From Saprospira grandis DSM 2844 (GTDB lineage: Bacteria > Bacteroidota > Bacteroidia > Chitinophagales > Saprospiraceae), in the NCBI RefSeq assembly GCF_000275825.1, contig NZ_JH719942.1:1359268-1423267 (forward strand): 64,000 nt of DNA, given 5' to 3'. The stretch's first letter is position 1. Every line of letters begins with the position of its first letter. A model generated the notes under the pieces. That model saw only the letters and a program-made list of their open reading frames with translations. It had not been told where the DNA came from and made no database searches. A program made the translations under genes and the position numbers. Below, in pieces: positions 9,609 through 18,490 of this stretch.

Positions 9609-9762
9609 GAAGCGAGCGCAGCGAGCTGGCTGAGGGATAGTAGGGGGTGGCCGAAGGCCAGACCTAGGGCTTTTGAAGCGCAGCGAAAAAGCCCGCAGGG
9701 CCGAGCGAACAGCGAGCCCCCGCATAGCCCGACCCGGCCAAAGGCCGGGGCAGCCCCAAAAA
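9609..9762 (-). repeat. GC-rich interspersed element, copy 3b
   Basis: This is an inverted neighbour of copy 3a that ends in GGGGCAGCCCCAAAAAA. With copy 3a it fills the gap 9412-9850, where no gene was recognised. The two copies could pair with each other over much of their length. Confidence 0.85.
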
Positions 9763-9850
9763 AGCAATCAGAACGGAAAAGAGAACAACCTAAATCACGC
9801 TTTATTCTATTTGGAAAGCTTAATTTTGCCCCTCATCAAAATAGATTGCC

Positions 9851-10393
9851 ATGAATATTAAATTATCAGAGCTTATTATCATCCCCATTGTAATTGCCCT
9901 TGTTTGGGTGGGCTTTCGTTGGTATCGTCAGCCGGGAGTGACCTCTGGAACGCCTGCCCCAGAGTTTGCGGGCCAATTGGCCAGTGGCGACAGTCTGCGC
10001 CTATCTGATTTGCGGGGGCAATGGGTTTTATTAGACTTTTGGGGGAGCTGGTGTGCGCCTTGCCGCCAATCTAATCCGCAATTGCGCCGCCTTTATGACA
10101 GATATCATGGGGCCAAATTTACCAAAGGGGAGGACTTTACGATTTTGAGCGTGGGCATTGAGAGCAGTAAAGAAGCTTGGTTGGCCGCCATAGAAAAAGA
10201 TGGTTTAATTTGGCCCCATCATGTGTCGGACCTCAGTAGATTTAATGACCATGTGGCCGCCCTTTATGGGATCAAGGAAGTGCCCACCACCATTTTGGTC
10301 AATCCTGATGGCCACATCTTGGGGATCAATATGGACTATGACAATGTGAATGCCCAGCTCTCTCGTTTTTTGCTAAAAGAAGAGGTTCAGTAG
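9851..10393 (+). CDS. membrane-anchored TlpA-like thioredoxin-fold protein
   Basis: The 180-residue protein has an N-terminal membrane anchor (residues 8-24) and a periplasmic thioredoxin/TlpA domain. The redox motif is WCAPC (Cys68 and Cys71) within VLLDFWGSWCAPC, and the cis-proline region is seen in KEVPTTILVNPDGHI. Proteins of this type reduce or exchange disulfides of exported proteins, for example in cytochrome maturation or envelope stress defence. The specific partner cannot be told. It is followed after 66 bp by a DUF3078 outer-membrane-type protein in the same direction. Confidence 0.88.
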   Translation: MNIKLSELIIIPIVIALVWVGFRWYRQPGVTSGTPAPEFAGQLASGDSLRLSDLRGQWVLLDFWGSWCAPCRQSNPQLRRLYDRYHGAKFTKGEDFTILSVGIESSKEAWLAAIEKDGLIWPHHVSDLSRFNDHVAALYGIKEVPTTILVNPDGHILGINMDYDNVNAQLSRFLLKEEVQ

Positions 10394-10459
10394 TGACCAA
10401 AATTACAAAATGGCCTCTATAGGAAGAATAACGCTTTTAGTAGACCAATAAAAACAAGC

Positions 10460-11530
10460 ATGAAAACTAAATTTTTGCTCCTCCTTGGGCTATTCGCCTT
10501 TGGGCCTCAGCTTTTTGCCCAAGATGACAAAAAACCTGAAGAAAAAAAAGAAGGCTGGACCTATGACGCTGGTATCGGTTTGGACTTTGCCCAACTGCTC
10601 CTGATTAACCCAAAAGTAGGGGCTGGAGAAAACAAAATAGCTTTTGGTGGGAGTACCACTATGGGCGCCGACTATAAAAAGGGCCGTCTAAAGTGGGAAA
10701 ACAGCTTTAGTTTGAACTTTGGGGTACAGCGGCTAGGGGCCAGCTCCAACCCCTTTCAGAAAGCCCTAGATGAATTGCGTTTTAGCTCCTTTGCCGACTA
10801 TAAAATTGTGAAGGACAAACCTTGGGGCTATGCCCTAGACTTTACCTTTTTGAGCCAACTGACGCCCACCTATGAGGGCAATGTCTTATCCTATAAGGAG
10901 GGGCTAAATAGTACAACCCCACGCTCTCAGTTTTTCTCTCCGGCCACAATGACCATCTCGCCGAGTATCTCTTATAAGCCCGATGATCATTTGTCGGTTT
11001 TGGTTTCTCCGGCCTCCTTAAAAAGCATTATCGTTGCCGATGACTCTATTGCGGCCATTGCCAATGCCGATGCTAGTGCGGGGGTGCATGGTACACCTTA
11101 TGGGGGAACAGATCGGGCGGCTTTTATTGACCGCTGGGGCGTTCGGCCCACAGGCATGACTGCTGATAGTGTACTCTATGCCAACCACAGTATGCAATTG
11201 GGGGCCACAATTAAGGTCTTGTATAAAAATAAGTTCTTCCTCAATGCCGAGAAAAAGCCTCGTTTGGGCGTGAAGACCTCCTTGACCTTATTCTCGGACT
11301 ATCTGAACAATCCGCAAAATATAGATGTAGAATGGCTGACCACCACCGACCTCTACATCTTCAAAGGACTATCCATTAGCCTGAATACAATTGTCTTTTA
11401 TGACCATGATGTTCAAGTACAGCTAGACCGGGACAATGACCCCGACACTGGCGTAAATGGTTATGAAAGCACGGGCCGCCGTGTTTCTGTTACAGAAAGT
11501 TTACTAATCAAGTATAACTTTTTATTCTAA
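10460..11530 (+). CDS. DUF3078 domain protein, probable outer-membrane beta-barrel
   Basis: The 356-residue protein has a clear signal peptide, MKTKFLLLLGLFAFGPQLFA. A short charged linker and a run of alternating beta-strand segments follow. The segments WTYDAGIGLDFAQLLLINPKV and the later FGGSTTMGADYKKGRLKWEN fit the DUF3078 family, which is common in Bacteroidota and thought to sit in the outer membrane. The C-terminus ends SLLIKYNFLF with a final aromatic residue, as in beta-barrels. Its function is unknown. A terminator hairpin lies about 60 bp downstream. Confidence 0.85.
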   Translation: MKTKFLLLLGLFAFGPQLFAQDDKKPEEKKEGWTYDAGIGLDFAQLLLINPKVGAGENKIAFGGSTTMGADYKKGRLKWENSFSLNFGVQRLGASSNPFQKALDELRFSSFADYKIVKDKPWGYALDFTFLSQLTPTYEGNVLSYKEGLNSTTPRSQFFSPATMTISPSISYKPDDHLSVLVSPASLKSIIVADDSIAAIANADASAGVHGTPYGGTDRAAFIDRWGVRPTGMTADSVLYANHSMQLGATIKVLYKNKFFLNAEKKPRLGVKTSLTLFSDYLNNPQNIDVEWLTTTDLYIFKGLSISLNTIVFYDHDVQVQLDRDNDPDTGVNGYESTGRRVSVTESLLIKYNFLF

Positions 11531-11588
11531 ATGTTTGCATCTTCTTAAAAAGCTGTATATATTTGGGCTTTAATTGGGGTGACTTTAA

Positions 11589-11620
11589 GGTCGCATTGCT
11601 ATGGCAATGTGGCCTTTTTT
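11589..11620 (+). terminator. rho-independent terminator
   Basis: GGTCGCATTGC pairs with GCAATGTGGCC across TATG (with G-T wobbles) and is followed by a T-run. It closes the DUF3078 transcript. Confidence 0.75.
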
Positions 11621-11722
11621 CATGCCTAAACGGCTCTAAATCAGCCAATTTTAAAAAATAAAAGGAAAGAAAGCTTAGCCTAAAGCAAAAGTTTACTAAA
11701 AAATGCTATTTTAACTTAAAAG

Positions 11723-12703
11723 ATGAAGCCCTACAGTCCTTGGCCCTCTCCCCTAGCTCTTCCTCAGTGGTCTTTTTCCTTAAAATACAGGCATCGTTTA
11801 ATGGCTTTGGGTTCTTGTTTTGCCCAAGAAATGGGTTTGCGTTTGGCCCGCCTAGCCTATAATATTGATTTACAGCCATTTGGTCAGATTTACAATCCAT
11901 TATCCCTAGCTGATAATTTGGGTCGTTTATTAAGTATGCGTTCTCCCAAGCTAGAAGAATTATTTTTGCATCAGGGGCTCTATCGTCATTTTGCTTATCA
12001 TACAGACTTTGCCCATCCTCAGAAAGAGCTGGCTTTGGCCTTGATGCAGCGGCGTTTTGAGGCGGCTAGGGCGCAGCTTTTGGGGGTAGATTATCTATTT
12101 TTGACCTTAGGGACGGCCTATTACTATAGGCATGAGGGAGAAATCGTCAATAACTGCCATAAATTGCCTCAGGGGCAATTTGAGCGGCAGCAAATGAGTA
12201 TAGCGGAGGGTTTGGCGGCCTTAAGGCGAGTTTTGGGGGTTTTATGGGAAATCAATCCTAGTTGCCAGATCATCCTCACGGTCAGTCCGATTCGGCATTT
12301 GAAGGATGGGGCCCAGGGCAACCAAAGGAGCAAAGCTCGTTTATTATTACTGGCTGAAGCTTTGGAGGAAGAATTTGCGCAGCTGCATTATTTTCCGGCC
12401 TATGAGATTTTATTAGATGAATTGCGGGATTATCGTTTTTATGCTTCTGATGGGGCGCATCCTAATCAATTGGCGGTAGATTACATCTACCAAGCGTTTG
12501 GGCAAAGTCTTTTGGCGGAAGAAGAGCGGGGGCTAAGAGAAAAAATTACTAAATTGTATGCTGCTTTTCGGCATCGGCCCAACTGGCCTGATAGTCAGGC
12601 ACATCAAGATTTTTTGCAGCGGCAAAATACAAAGCTCGCTGCTTTGAAACAGGCTCATCCGGCAATTTCATGGTCCCAGTGGGAGCAGCTATTGGGCCGC
12701 TAA
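11723..12703 (+). CDS. GSCFA domain protein
   Basis: The 326-residue protein carries the family-defining motif GSCFA at residues 30-34, followed by NIDLQPFGQIYNPLSL. Further family features are FLTLGTAYYYRH, a TVSPIRHLKDG segment and FYASDGAHPNQLAVDYI near the C-terminus. The GSCFA family is related to SGNH-fold hydrolases: the Ser in the first block and the D..H pair in DGAHPN would be the catalytic residues. The substrate is unknown. It has no signal peptide. The next gene starts 13 bp later, so the two are probably cotranscribed. Confidence 0.9.
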   Translation: MKPYSPWPSPLALPQWSFSLKYRHRLMALGSCFAQEMGLRLARLAYNIDLQPFGQIYNPLSLADNLGRLLSMRSPKLEELFLHQGLYRHFAYHTDFAHPQKELALALMQRRFEAARAQLLGVDYLFLTLGTAYYYRHEGEIVNNCHKLPQGQFERQQMSIAEGLAALRRVLGVLWEINPSCQIILTVSPIRHLKDGAQGNQRSKARLLLLAEALEEEFAQLHYFPAYEILLDELRDYRFYASDGAHPNQLAVDYIYQAFGQSLLAEEERGLREKITKLYAAFRHRPNWPDSQAHQDFLQRQNTKLAALKQAHPAISWSQWEQLLGR

Positions 12704-12716
12704 CCCCTCCAACAGT

Positions 12717-14108
12717 ATGGCAAAAATACGCTCCTATATTGGTTTTGGTCTTGGCATTTTGGCCGTGGCGACCATCTTCTATTACTTTAGTGACATCATC
12801 AGTTGGTTGGTCATTGCTTGGATTATCTCCTTGCTGGGTTCGCCTATTATGGACCTTTTGGGTCGTTTGCGGATTGGCAAGTTTCGTTTGCCGGCTTCGG
12901 CGAGGGCCTTGATTACGCTTTCGTTATTTCTGACCGTTTTGGGTTTATTTGTGGCCTTATTTGTACCAGTGATTGTACAGCAGGGCCGAAATTTGGCCAC
13001 TGTGGATTATCAAGAGCTTTTAGAAAGCTTAGAAGACCCCATTAACCATAGTTTTGAGCAGCTAGAAGAATGGGGTCTAGTGGCCGAAAATGATTTTTTT
13101 GTCACGGATAGCACGAAGTTACAGCAGGAGCCGGGGCCTTTGCCCGCTATTGTTTCTGTAGATTCTATGGTGCAGCAGCTAAGTGATAGTTTGAACGGCC
13201 CTAATATTGAGCTGCATATTACCATACAGGGCGAGGGAATAAATAAGGCGCCTCTTCCTCTTTTAGATTCTGTAGCTCCTGCGGCGCCTAGCAGTCGTTT
13301 GGTCCAATTGGAGCAGCAGGCCTTGCAGTACATCAATCCCGCCTCCTTGCTCAAAACTACCTTTTCGACCATGTTGGCTTGGCTAGGGAACATCTTTGTA
13401 TTGATCACCTCGGTTAGTTTTATTGCCTTTTTCTTTTTGCAAGAAGAGGGATTATTTGCCAATTTGATCAAGGGGCCATTTCCAGAAAAGTATGATGCTC
13501 AGCTAGATAAGACCTTACAGCTGACTAAGAAAATGCTAATTCGCTATTTTGAGGGAATTTTGGGGCAGGTCACTGCGGTTTCGGTCTATGTTTGGCTTTT
13601 GCTTTGGCTAGTGGGTGCGCCCAATGCCTTTCTGATTGCCTTTTTTGCGGCTATTATCAATGTGGTCCCTTATTTGGGTCCTTTTATGGGCTTAATTTTT
13701 GGCCTATTGGTGTGCATTTGCTCTAGTCTGAATGTTGATTTTTATGCCGAGACGGTGCCTTTGCTCATCAAGGTAGCCTTAGTTTTTGCCTCTATGCAGG
13801 CCCTAGACAATATGTTATTGCAGCCGCTTATTTTCTCTAAAAGTGTGAAAGCGCATCCGTTAGAGATCTTTTTGGTCATTATTGTGGGCTCTAAATTGGG
13901 GGGAATACTGGGTATGGTCATCGCGATACCGGCCTATACCGTAATTCGGGTGATTGCCTCTATTTTCTTATCGGAGTTTCGTTTGGTGCAGGGCCTTACG
14001 CAGCAGTTGGGCATTCGCAATACTTGGGGGGGCGAGCAAGAGGTAGCCCGGCCAGAGCAGGATGATCGGGAAAAGCATGATGACAGCATGGATGCCGACT
14101 GGGATTAG
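12717..14108 (+). CDS. AI-2E/PerM-family permease
   Basis: The 463-residue membrane protein has the AI-2E transporter (PerM/TqsA) layout. Two helices lie near the N-terminus (residues 5-45) and a third at 63-85. A hydrophilic region of about 130 residues contains a serine/proline-rich part. A C-terminal bundle then carries PYLGPFMGLIFG and DNMLLQPLIFSKSVKAHPLEIF, which is the diagnostic family block. These proteins have been linked to export of small molecules or sodium/proton exchange; the substrate here is not known. The tail is acidic and hydrophilic. Confidence 0.9.
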   Translation: MAKIRSYIGFGLGILAVATIFYYFSDIISWLVIAWIISLLGSPIMDLLGRLRIGKFRLPASARALITLSLFLTVLGLFVALFVPVIVQQGRNLATVDYQELLESLEDPINHSFEQLEEWGLVAENDFFVTDSTKLQQEPGPLPAIVSVDSMVQQLSDSLNGPNIELHITIQGEGINKAPLPLLDSVAPAAPSSRLVQLEQQALQYINPASLLKTTFSTMLAWLGNIFVLITSVSFIAFFFLQEEGLFANLIKGPFPEKYDAQLDKTLQLTKKMLIRYFEGILGQVTAVSVYVWLLLWLVGAPNAFLIAFFAAIINVVPYLGPFMGLIFGLLVCICSSLNVDFYAETVPLLIKVALVFASMQALDNMLLQPLIFSKSVKAHPLEIFLVIIVGSKLGGILGMVIAIPAYTVIRVIASIFLSEFRLVQGLTQQLGIRNTWGGEQEVARPEQDDREKHDDSMDADWD

Positions 14109-14149
14109 GATTTGGGGCCTGCGATTTGGGCCAGTGGGTCTAGAAGGAG

Positions 14150-14281
14150 CGAAGCGACTGGCCTAGCGATGTGAAAGGGTGGCCGTCAGGCCAGACCGAG
14201 CCAGCAAAGCTGGCGAAGGGCCGAGCAGCCTTGCGAGCCCTGAAACGTAGCGCCCGCAGCTTGCTGCGGGAGGCCCCAAAA
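14150..14281 (-). repeat. GC-rich interspersed element, copy 4
   Basis: Minus-strand copy of the GGGGCCTCC subtype. It shows the stem GCAGCTTGCTGC, the core GGGCTCGCAAGGCTGCTCGGCCCTTCGCC (split here by a stem), GGTCTGGCC and CATCGCTAGGCC. It fills the 204-bp gap before the rhomboid gene. Confidence 0.8.
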
Positions 14282-14312
14282 TATTCAATTAGTATAATAA
14301 ACAACAAATAAA

Positions 14313-14918
14313 ATGAAAGGACTTCGGATTCAATACAATGCCCCGGTGGTGGTTACTTTTGCCATTTTGTGCACCGCTATTTATATGATCAACTACATTA
14401 CGGGAGGTGATGCGGTGGGTCGATCGGGGGGCTTAATCAATAACTATTTTGTGCTTAGAGGCTTTAATTTTGCCAATCCTCTAGATTATTTTCGTTTGTT
14501 TAGTTATACCATTGGGCATGCGAATCGGGGGCATTTGGTGGGGAATATGTCAATATTTTTATTGATTGCGCCTATTATGGAAGAGAAATACGGTAGTCGG
14601 AACATTTTGATTATGATATTGCTCACGGCCTTTATTACGGCTATTTTCCAAGTTTTTTTGATTGGTGGAGGATTATTGGGGGCGAGTGGGATTGTCTTTA
14701 TGTTTATCATTCTGGTATCTTTTGCCAATACGGGGGGAAAAGGCATTCCGTTGACCTTTATTTTGGTCCTTATTTTCTTTTTGGGCAAAGAGGTACTTAA
14801 TAGCTTAGATAACAATAATATTTCGGAGTACGCTCATATTGCTGGGGGAATTATGGGGGCTTTTTTTGGTTTCAATCTAAACAGAAGCAAAGCGCCCAGC
14901 CAAGAGCAAATTCTGTAA
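14313..14918 (+). CDS. rhomboid-family intramembrane serine protease
   Basis: The 201-residue polytopic membrane protein of about six helices cleaves membrane substrates within the bilayer. The catalytic serine is Ser125 in the GASG motif (residues 123-126), and the partner histidine is His175 in YAHIAGG. The HxxxN motif (His74 to Asn78) that helps form the oxyanion site is also present. The length matches the short bacterial rhomboids. It stands alone between a GC-rich element and the acpP promoter. The substrate cannot be inferred. Confidence 0.92.
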   Translation: MKGLRIQYNAPVVVTFAILCTAIYMINYITGGDAVGRSGGLINNYFVLRGFNFANPLDYFRLFSYTIGHANRGHLVGNMSIFLLIAPIMEEKYGSRNILIMILLTAFITAIFQVFLIGGGLLGASGIVFMFIILVSFANTGGKGIPLTFILVLIFFLGKEVLNSLDNNNISEYAHIAGGIMGAFFGFNLNRSKAPSQEQIL

Positions 14919-14980
14919 AAACAGGGGCTAAGGGGCATTTTGATTCAGTAGTTATACAAACAAAAAAGCCAATTAAAAAC

Positions 14981-15011
14981 TTTGTGAATCTGGATTAAAT
15001 GAACATCTTTG
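14981..15011 (+). promoter_or_regulatory. probable Bacteroidota-type promoter for acpP
   Basis: TTTG at 14981-14984 is separated by 19 bp from CATCTTTG at 15004-15011, which is close to the TAnnTTTG -7 consensus. It lies 61 bp upstream of the acpP start. Confidence 0.6.
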
Positions 15012-15072
15012 CAGCGATCAAAGCCCTTTGTGCTATAAGGGACCCTTTTATTCAAATGCAAAATTGACCATT

Positions 15073-15312
15073 ATGGCCACTGAAATCAAAGAGCGTGTAT
15101 TCGCCATCATCGCTGAAAAGCTAGTTATTGAACTAACTGACGTTACTAAAGAAGCCAACTTCCAGAAAGACCTGGGTGCAGACTCCATTGACCTTGTCGA
15201 GTTGATTATGGAACTAGAGCGCGAATTTGACATCTCTATTCCTGATGAGAAAGCAGAAGAAATCAAAACTGTAGGTGATGCCATCTCTTTTTTGAGTGAG
15301 AACTTAGGTTAA
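15073..15312 (+). CDS. acpP: acyl carrier protein
   Basis: The 79-residue acidic protein carries the growing acyl chain in type II fatty-acid synthesis on a 4'-phosphopantetheine arm. That arm attaches at Ser38 in the motif [15 protein letters not shown]. The start at ATG 15073 ([13 protein letters not shown]) gives the family's usual length; an in-frame start 45 bp upstream adds an unconserved leader. It is followed by fabF after 148 bp and rnc after that, the order common in Bacteroidota. A promoter-like pair lies upstream. Confidence 0.97.
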   Translation: MATEIKERVFAIIAEKLVIELTDVTKEANFQKDLGADSIDLVELIMELEREFDISIPDEKAEEIKTVGDAISFLSENLG

Positions 15313-15460
15313 ACTTATTTGTTTCGATCTATATTCGGAGCAGCCAAAAGGGCGTCGAGCTAATTTATTGGGCTTCGGCGCCATCTTTTTAATACGAACC
15401 ACGGAAAGTGCTTGGGGGCTTGGGCCAACTTGGGCATCTTTCTCTAAATAAATATTAGTT

Positions 15461-16711
15461 ATGAGTCAAAGACGTGTTGTTGTTACTGGTCTTGGAACCT
15501 TAAACCCCTTGGGGCATAACACGGAAGAGAGCTGGGCCAACCTCCTTGCCGGAAAAAGCGGGGCCGCTCCCATCCAACAATTTGATGCCAGCTTATTTAA
15601 AACTCAATTTGCCTGCGAAATTAAGGACTTTAATGGCGCAGATGTATTTGGCCGAAAAGATGTTCGCCGACTAGACCCCGTTATGCAGTATGCCCTAGTG
15701 GCCAGCGATGAGGCCATTGCCGATGCCAAGCTCGAAGAGGTAGAAAACAAAAAGCGAATTGGCGTATTTTGGGCCTCTGGTATTGGGGGAATCACCACCC
15801 TACAACAGGAGGTACAAAACTATGAAAGAGGTAGCGGAACTCCCCGCTTTAATCCCTTTTTGGTGCCCAAAATGATTGTAGACGCCTCTGCGGGTAATAT
15901 CTCTATCCGCCATGGTTTCCGTGGCCCAACTGGAGCATTTGTTACCGCCTGTGCTTCTTCTACCCACTGTATTGGCCTAGCCTATGACCAAATTCGCCTC
16001 AGCAGAGCCGATATTATGGTGGTAGGTGGTGCCGAAGCAGCCATTAACGTTGTTGGTGTGGGCGCATTTAATGCACTCAAAGCCCTTTCTACCCGCAATG
16101 AAGGGCCTAGCGTTGCCTCTCGCCCATTTGATAAAGACCGCGATGGCTTTGTGATCGGAGAAGGCGCAGCCTCACTCATTCTAGAAGATTATGAGCACGC
16201 AAAAGCCCGTGGCGCAAAAATCTATGCCGAAATTATTGGCGTAGCCCAAAATGCCGATGCCTACCATATTACGGCTCCAGATCCCGAGGGACATGGCGTT
16301 ATCGATGTTATTCAGCTGGCCCTAGATGATGCCAATATTAAAGCAGAAGACCTCGATTATCTCAACCCACATAGTACCTCTACCACGCTAGGCGATATCG
16401 CAGAATCTAATGCCATCATTAAGGCCTTAGGCGATGCGGCCTTTAAGGTGAAAATGAGCGCCACCAAATCTATGACCGGCCATATGATTTCTGCCGCCGG
16501 CGCTATGGAATCCTTGATCTGTATCAAGACCCTTCAAACTGGAGAAATTGCCCCCACCATCAACTTTGAAGAGTTTGACCCCCAAATTGACCCACGCCTG
16601 CAAATTACCCCCAATATCAAACAATCTGCAGATGTGCAAATTGCCATGAATATGAACTACGGCTTTGGTGGACATAATTCTGCCGTGATTTTCAAGAAAA
16701 TAACAGAATAG
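15461..16711 (+). CDS. fabF: 3-oxoacyl-ACP synthase II
   Basis: The 416-residue condensing enzyme elongates acyl-ACP with malonyl-ACP. The Cys-His-His triad is Cys164 in TACASSTHC, His304 in LNPHSTSTTLGD and His341 in MTGHMISAAGAMES. The more common NAHGTST block reads NPHSTST here, a variant also seen in some Bacteroidota. The C-terminal MNMNYGFGGHNSAVIF is typical. Its position directly after acpP supports the assignment. A hairpin terminator follows 20 bp after the stop, so rnc may have its own promoter. Confidence 0.96.
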   Translation: MSQRRVVVTGLGTLNPLGHNTEESWANLLAGKSGAAPIQQFDASLFKTQFACEIKDFNGADVFGRKDVRRLDPVMQYALVASDEAIADAKLEEVENKKRIGVFWASGIGGITTLQQEVQNYERGSGTPRFNPFLVPKMIVDASAGNISIRHGFRGPTGAFVTACASSTHCIGLAYDQIRLSRADIMVVGGAEAAINVVGVGAFNALKALSTRNEGPSVASRPFDKDRDGFVIGEGAASLILEDYEHAKARGAKIYAEIIGVAQNADAYHITAPDPEGHGVIDVIQLALDDANIKAEDLDYLNPHSTSTTLGDIAESNAIIKALGDAAFKVKMSATKSMTGHMISAAGAMESLICIKTLQTGEIAPTINFEEFDPQIDPRLQITPNIKQSADVQIAMNMNYGFGGHNSAVIFKKITE

Positions 16712-16732
16712 TTAGTATATTTGAGCAACAGA

Positions 16733-16758
16733 GGGCCTTTATTGGCCCTTTTTTTTTA
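16733..16758 (+). terminator. rho-independent terminator
   Basis: AGGGCC pairs with GGCCCT across a short AT loop, followed by nine T, just downstream of fabF. Confidence 0.75.
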
Positions 16759-16800
16759 GCTACTTTTCCCATCAATATCAGTCCCTTATATACTACTACT

Positions 16801-17562
16801 GTGCTGAAGTCCTATTATAATCTCTATTTCTCTAAGCAAAAAGCCTTTGCTCGCGAACTGAAAACAATCCTCGGTTTTCTGCCCAAGCATCTCCCTTTCT
16901 ATGATAGAGCCTTTACACATAAATCTACGGCCAATAAACAAACAGAAGCCAAACACAGCTTTGATAACGAACGCCTAGAATATCTTGGCGACGCTATCCT
17001 AGATGCCGTCATTGCCGAGTACCTCTTCCGAAAATACCCCACAGAAGATGAAGGCTTTCTCACCCAAATGCGCTCCAAAATCGTTAGCCGAAAAACACTC
17101 AATAGAGTCGGCGCCGAAATGGGCCTAGATGACTTTCTCAAAGCCCGAGGACTCCAACGCATTAGCCCCACCGTTATGGGCAATTGCTTCGAGGCTTTCG
17201 TCGGCGCTATCTACCTAGATAAAGGCTATAAGGCCGCCCGAAAGTTTATTATCCACAAAATGCTGCAAAACCATGTGGATGTCCACCTGCTCGAACGCAT
17301 CGATAATAACTTTAAAAGTATCTTGCTGGAGTTCTGCCAAAAGGACCAAAAAAGCCTCAGCTACGAACTCATCGAACAACAAAAAAATGATGGGAAAAAC
17401 AAGCATCACCGCCAGCACCGCTTCAAAGTAGCGGTCCTGATTGATGAAAAAGCCCTAGCAGAAGCTACCGGACCCAATAAAAAAACAGCCGAACAAAATG
17501 CCTCCAAACAAGCCCTGATTAAATTAGGGGTAGTCGATAAAGATGGCCATAAAAAAGAATAG
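16801..17562 (+). CDS. rnc: ribonuclease III
   Basis: The 253-residue endonuclease processes double-stranded RNA such as rRNA precursors. The RNase III signature NERLEYLGDAILDAV holds the metal ligands Glu60 and Asp64, and the second acidic pair lies in NCFEAFVGAIYLD (Glu131). A double-stranded-RNA-binding domain covers the C-terminal 75 residues, ending AEQNASKQALIKL. The start codon appears to be GTG at 16801. The acpP-fabF-rnc order is a well-known conserved neighbourhood. Confidence 0.96.
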   Translation: MLKSYYNLYFSKQKAFARELKTILGFLPKHLPFYDRAFTHKSTANKQTEAKHSFDNERLEYLGDAILDAVIAEYLFRKYPTEDEGFLTQMRSKIVSRKTLNRVGAEMGLDDFLKARGLQRISPTVMGNCFEAFVGAIYLDKGYKAARKFIIHKMLQNHVDVHLLERIDNNFKSILLEFCQKDQKSLSYELIEQQKNDGKNKHHRQHRFKVAVLIDEKALAEATGPNKKTAEQNASKQALIKLGVVDKDGHKKE

Positions 17563-17564
17563 GA

Positions 17565-17718
17565 TTTGGGGCTGCCCCGCCCTGCGGGCGGGTCGGGCTG
17601 TGCCACAGCTCGCAAGGCTGCTCGGCCCATCGCTTTTTCGCTTTGCTCAAAAACTCGGTCTGGCCCTTCGGGCCACTGCTATCCATCCCTCAGCCTGCGG
17701 GGGCTTCGCCCCCTGCAA
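17565..17718 (+). repeat. GC-rich interspersed element, copy 5
   Basis: It begins 3 bp after the rnc stop with TTTGGGGCTGCCCC. It carries CGCCCTGCGGGCG, GCTCGCAAGGCTGCTCGGCCC, GGTCTGGCCCTTCGGGCCA, CTATCCATCCCTCAGCC and a final GGGGGCTTCGCCCCC stem. Confidence 0.87.
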
Positions 17719-17729
17719 AACGCAAAAGG

Positions 17730-17763
17730 AAAAAGTCCATATAGCTTATATATGGACTTTTTT
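17730..17763 (+). terminator. rho-independent terminator
   Basis: AAAAAGTCCATATA pairs with TATATGGACTTTTT. The hairpin works on both strands and separates the rnc transcript from mtnC. Confidence 0.75.
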
Positions 17764-17806
17764 ATTTATTTTTGCTCGCTTAAGTTAAGCGTCTAAACCT
17801 CTCATT

Positions 17807-18487
17807 TTGATTAAATACATTCTTTCTGACATTGAAGGGACCACCACCTCTATCTCCTTTGTGGTCGACACACTCTTTCCCTATTTTTTAGAACAACTCC
17901 CTCTTTGGCGCAAAAAAATAGACCTTCCAGAGGTCAAAGCGCAAATTGAAGCCACTCAAGCCCTAGTCTTAGCCGAAGAAGGAAAGACCATTGATGCCGA
18001 ACAAGCCTTTGATTATCTAGAAACTTGGTGCAAAACAGACCGTAAAGCAGGCCCACTGAAAGCCCTACAAGGTATTGTCTGGAAAGCCGCCTACCTCAAT
18101 GGCCAAATTAAAGGACACCTCTACCCAGAAGTAGCCAATTGCCTAAAGAACTGGAAAGAAAAAGGCCTACAACTAGGCATCTATTCTTCTGGCTCGGTAG
18201 CCGCCCAAAAACTCCTTTTTGGCTATTCAGAAGCTGGCAACTTAACACCTCTCTTTAGCCACTACTTTGACACCAACCTGGGCCATAAAAGAGAAAGCCA
18301 ATCTTACCAAAATATCCAGCAAGCCATTGGCCTGCCCGCCCATGAAATTCTCTTCCTCTCTGATGTGCCCGAAGAACTAGCCGCCGCCCAAGCCGCAGGC
18401 TTGCAAACAGGGCATCTGCTCCGAGCAGGAACCACGCCTAGCCAATTTAAAGGCTATGCTAACTTTAACCAAATTCAAATCGACTAA
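17807..18487 (+). CDS. mtnC: enolase-phosphatase E1 (methionine salvage)
   Basis: The 226-residue HAD-superfamily enzyme converts 2,3-diketo-5-methylthiopentyl-1-phosphate to the acireductone in methionine salvage. HAD motif I is DIEGTT (Asp8 and Glu10, the E1-type variant). Motif II is YSSGSVAAQK, the lysine motif lies in GHKRESQSY, and motif IV is FLSDVPEELAAA. The frame opens with TTG at 17807, which places IKYILSDIEG at the family's normal N-terminus; no ATG fits. mtnA begins 3 bp after the stop, so the two form an operon. Confidence 0.93.
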   Translation: MIKYILSDIEGTTTSISFVVDTLFPYFLEQLPLWRKKIDLPEVKAQIEATQALVLAEEGKTIDAEQAFDYLETWCKTDRKAGPLKALQGIVWKAAYLNGQIKGHLYPEVANCLKNWKEKGLQLGIYSSGSVAAQKLLFGYSEAGNLTPLFSHYFDTNLGHKRESQSYQNIQQAIGLPAHEILFLSDVPEELAAAQAAGLQTGHLLRAGTTPSQFKGYANFNQIQID

Positions 18488-18490
18488 ACT

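Noticed and set aside
9384..9861. Open frames of 60-156 codons across the paired GC-rich elements
   Set aside because: Similar frames appear in most element copies in various phases because GC-rich stems lack stops. They share no start site and overlap the structured repeat.
13010..13471. 153-codon minus-strand frame inside the AI-2E-type permease gene
   Set aside because: It is a shadow frame of a clear membrane-protein gene, with low-complexity Ser/Lys content.
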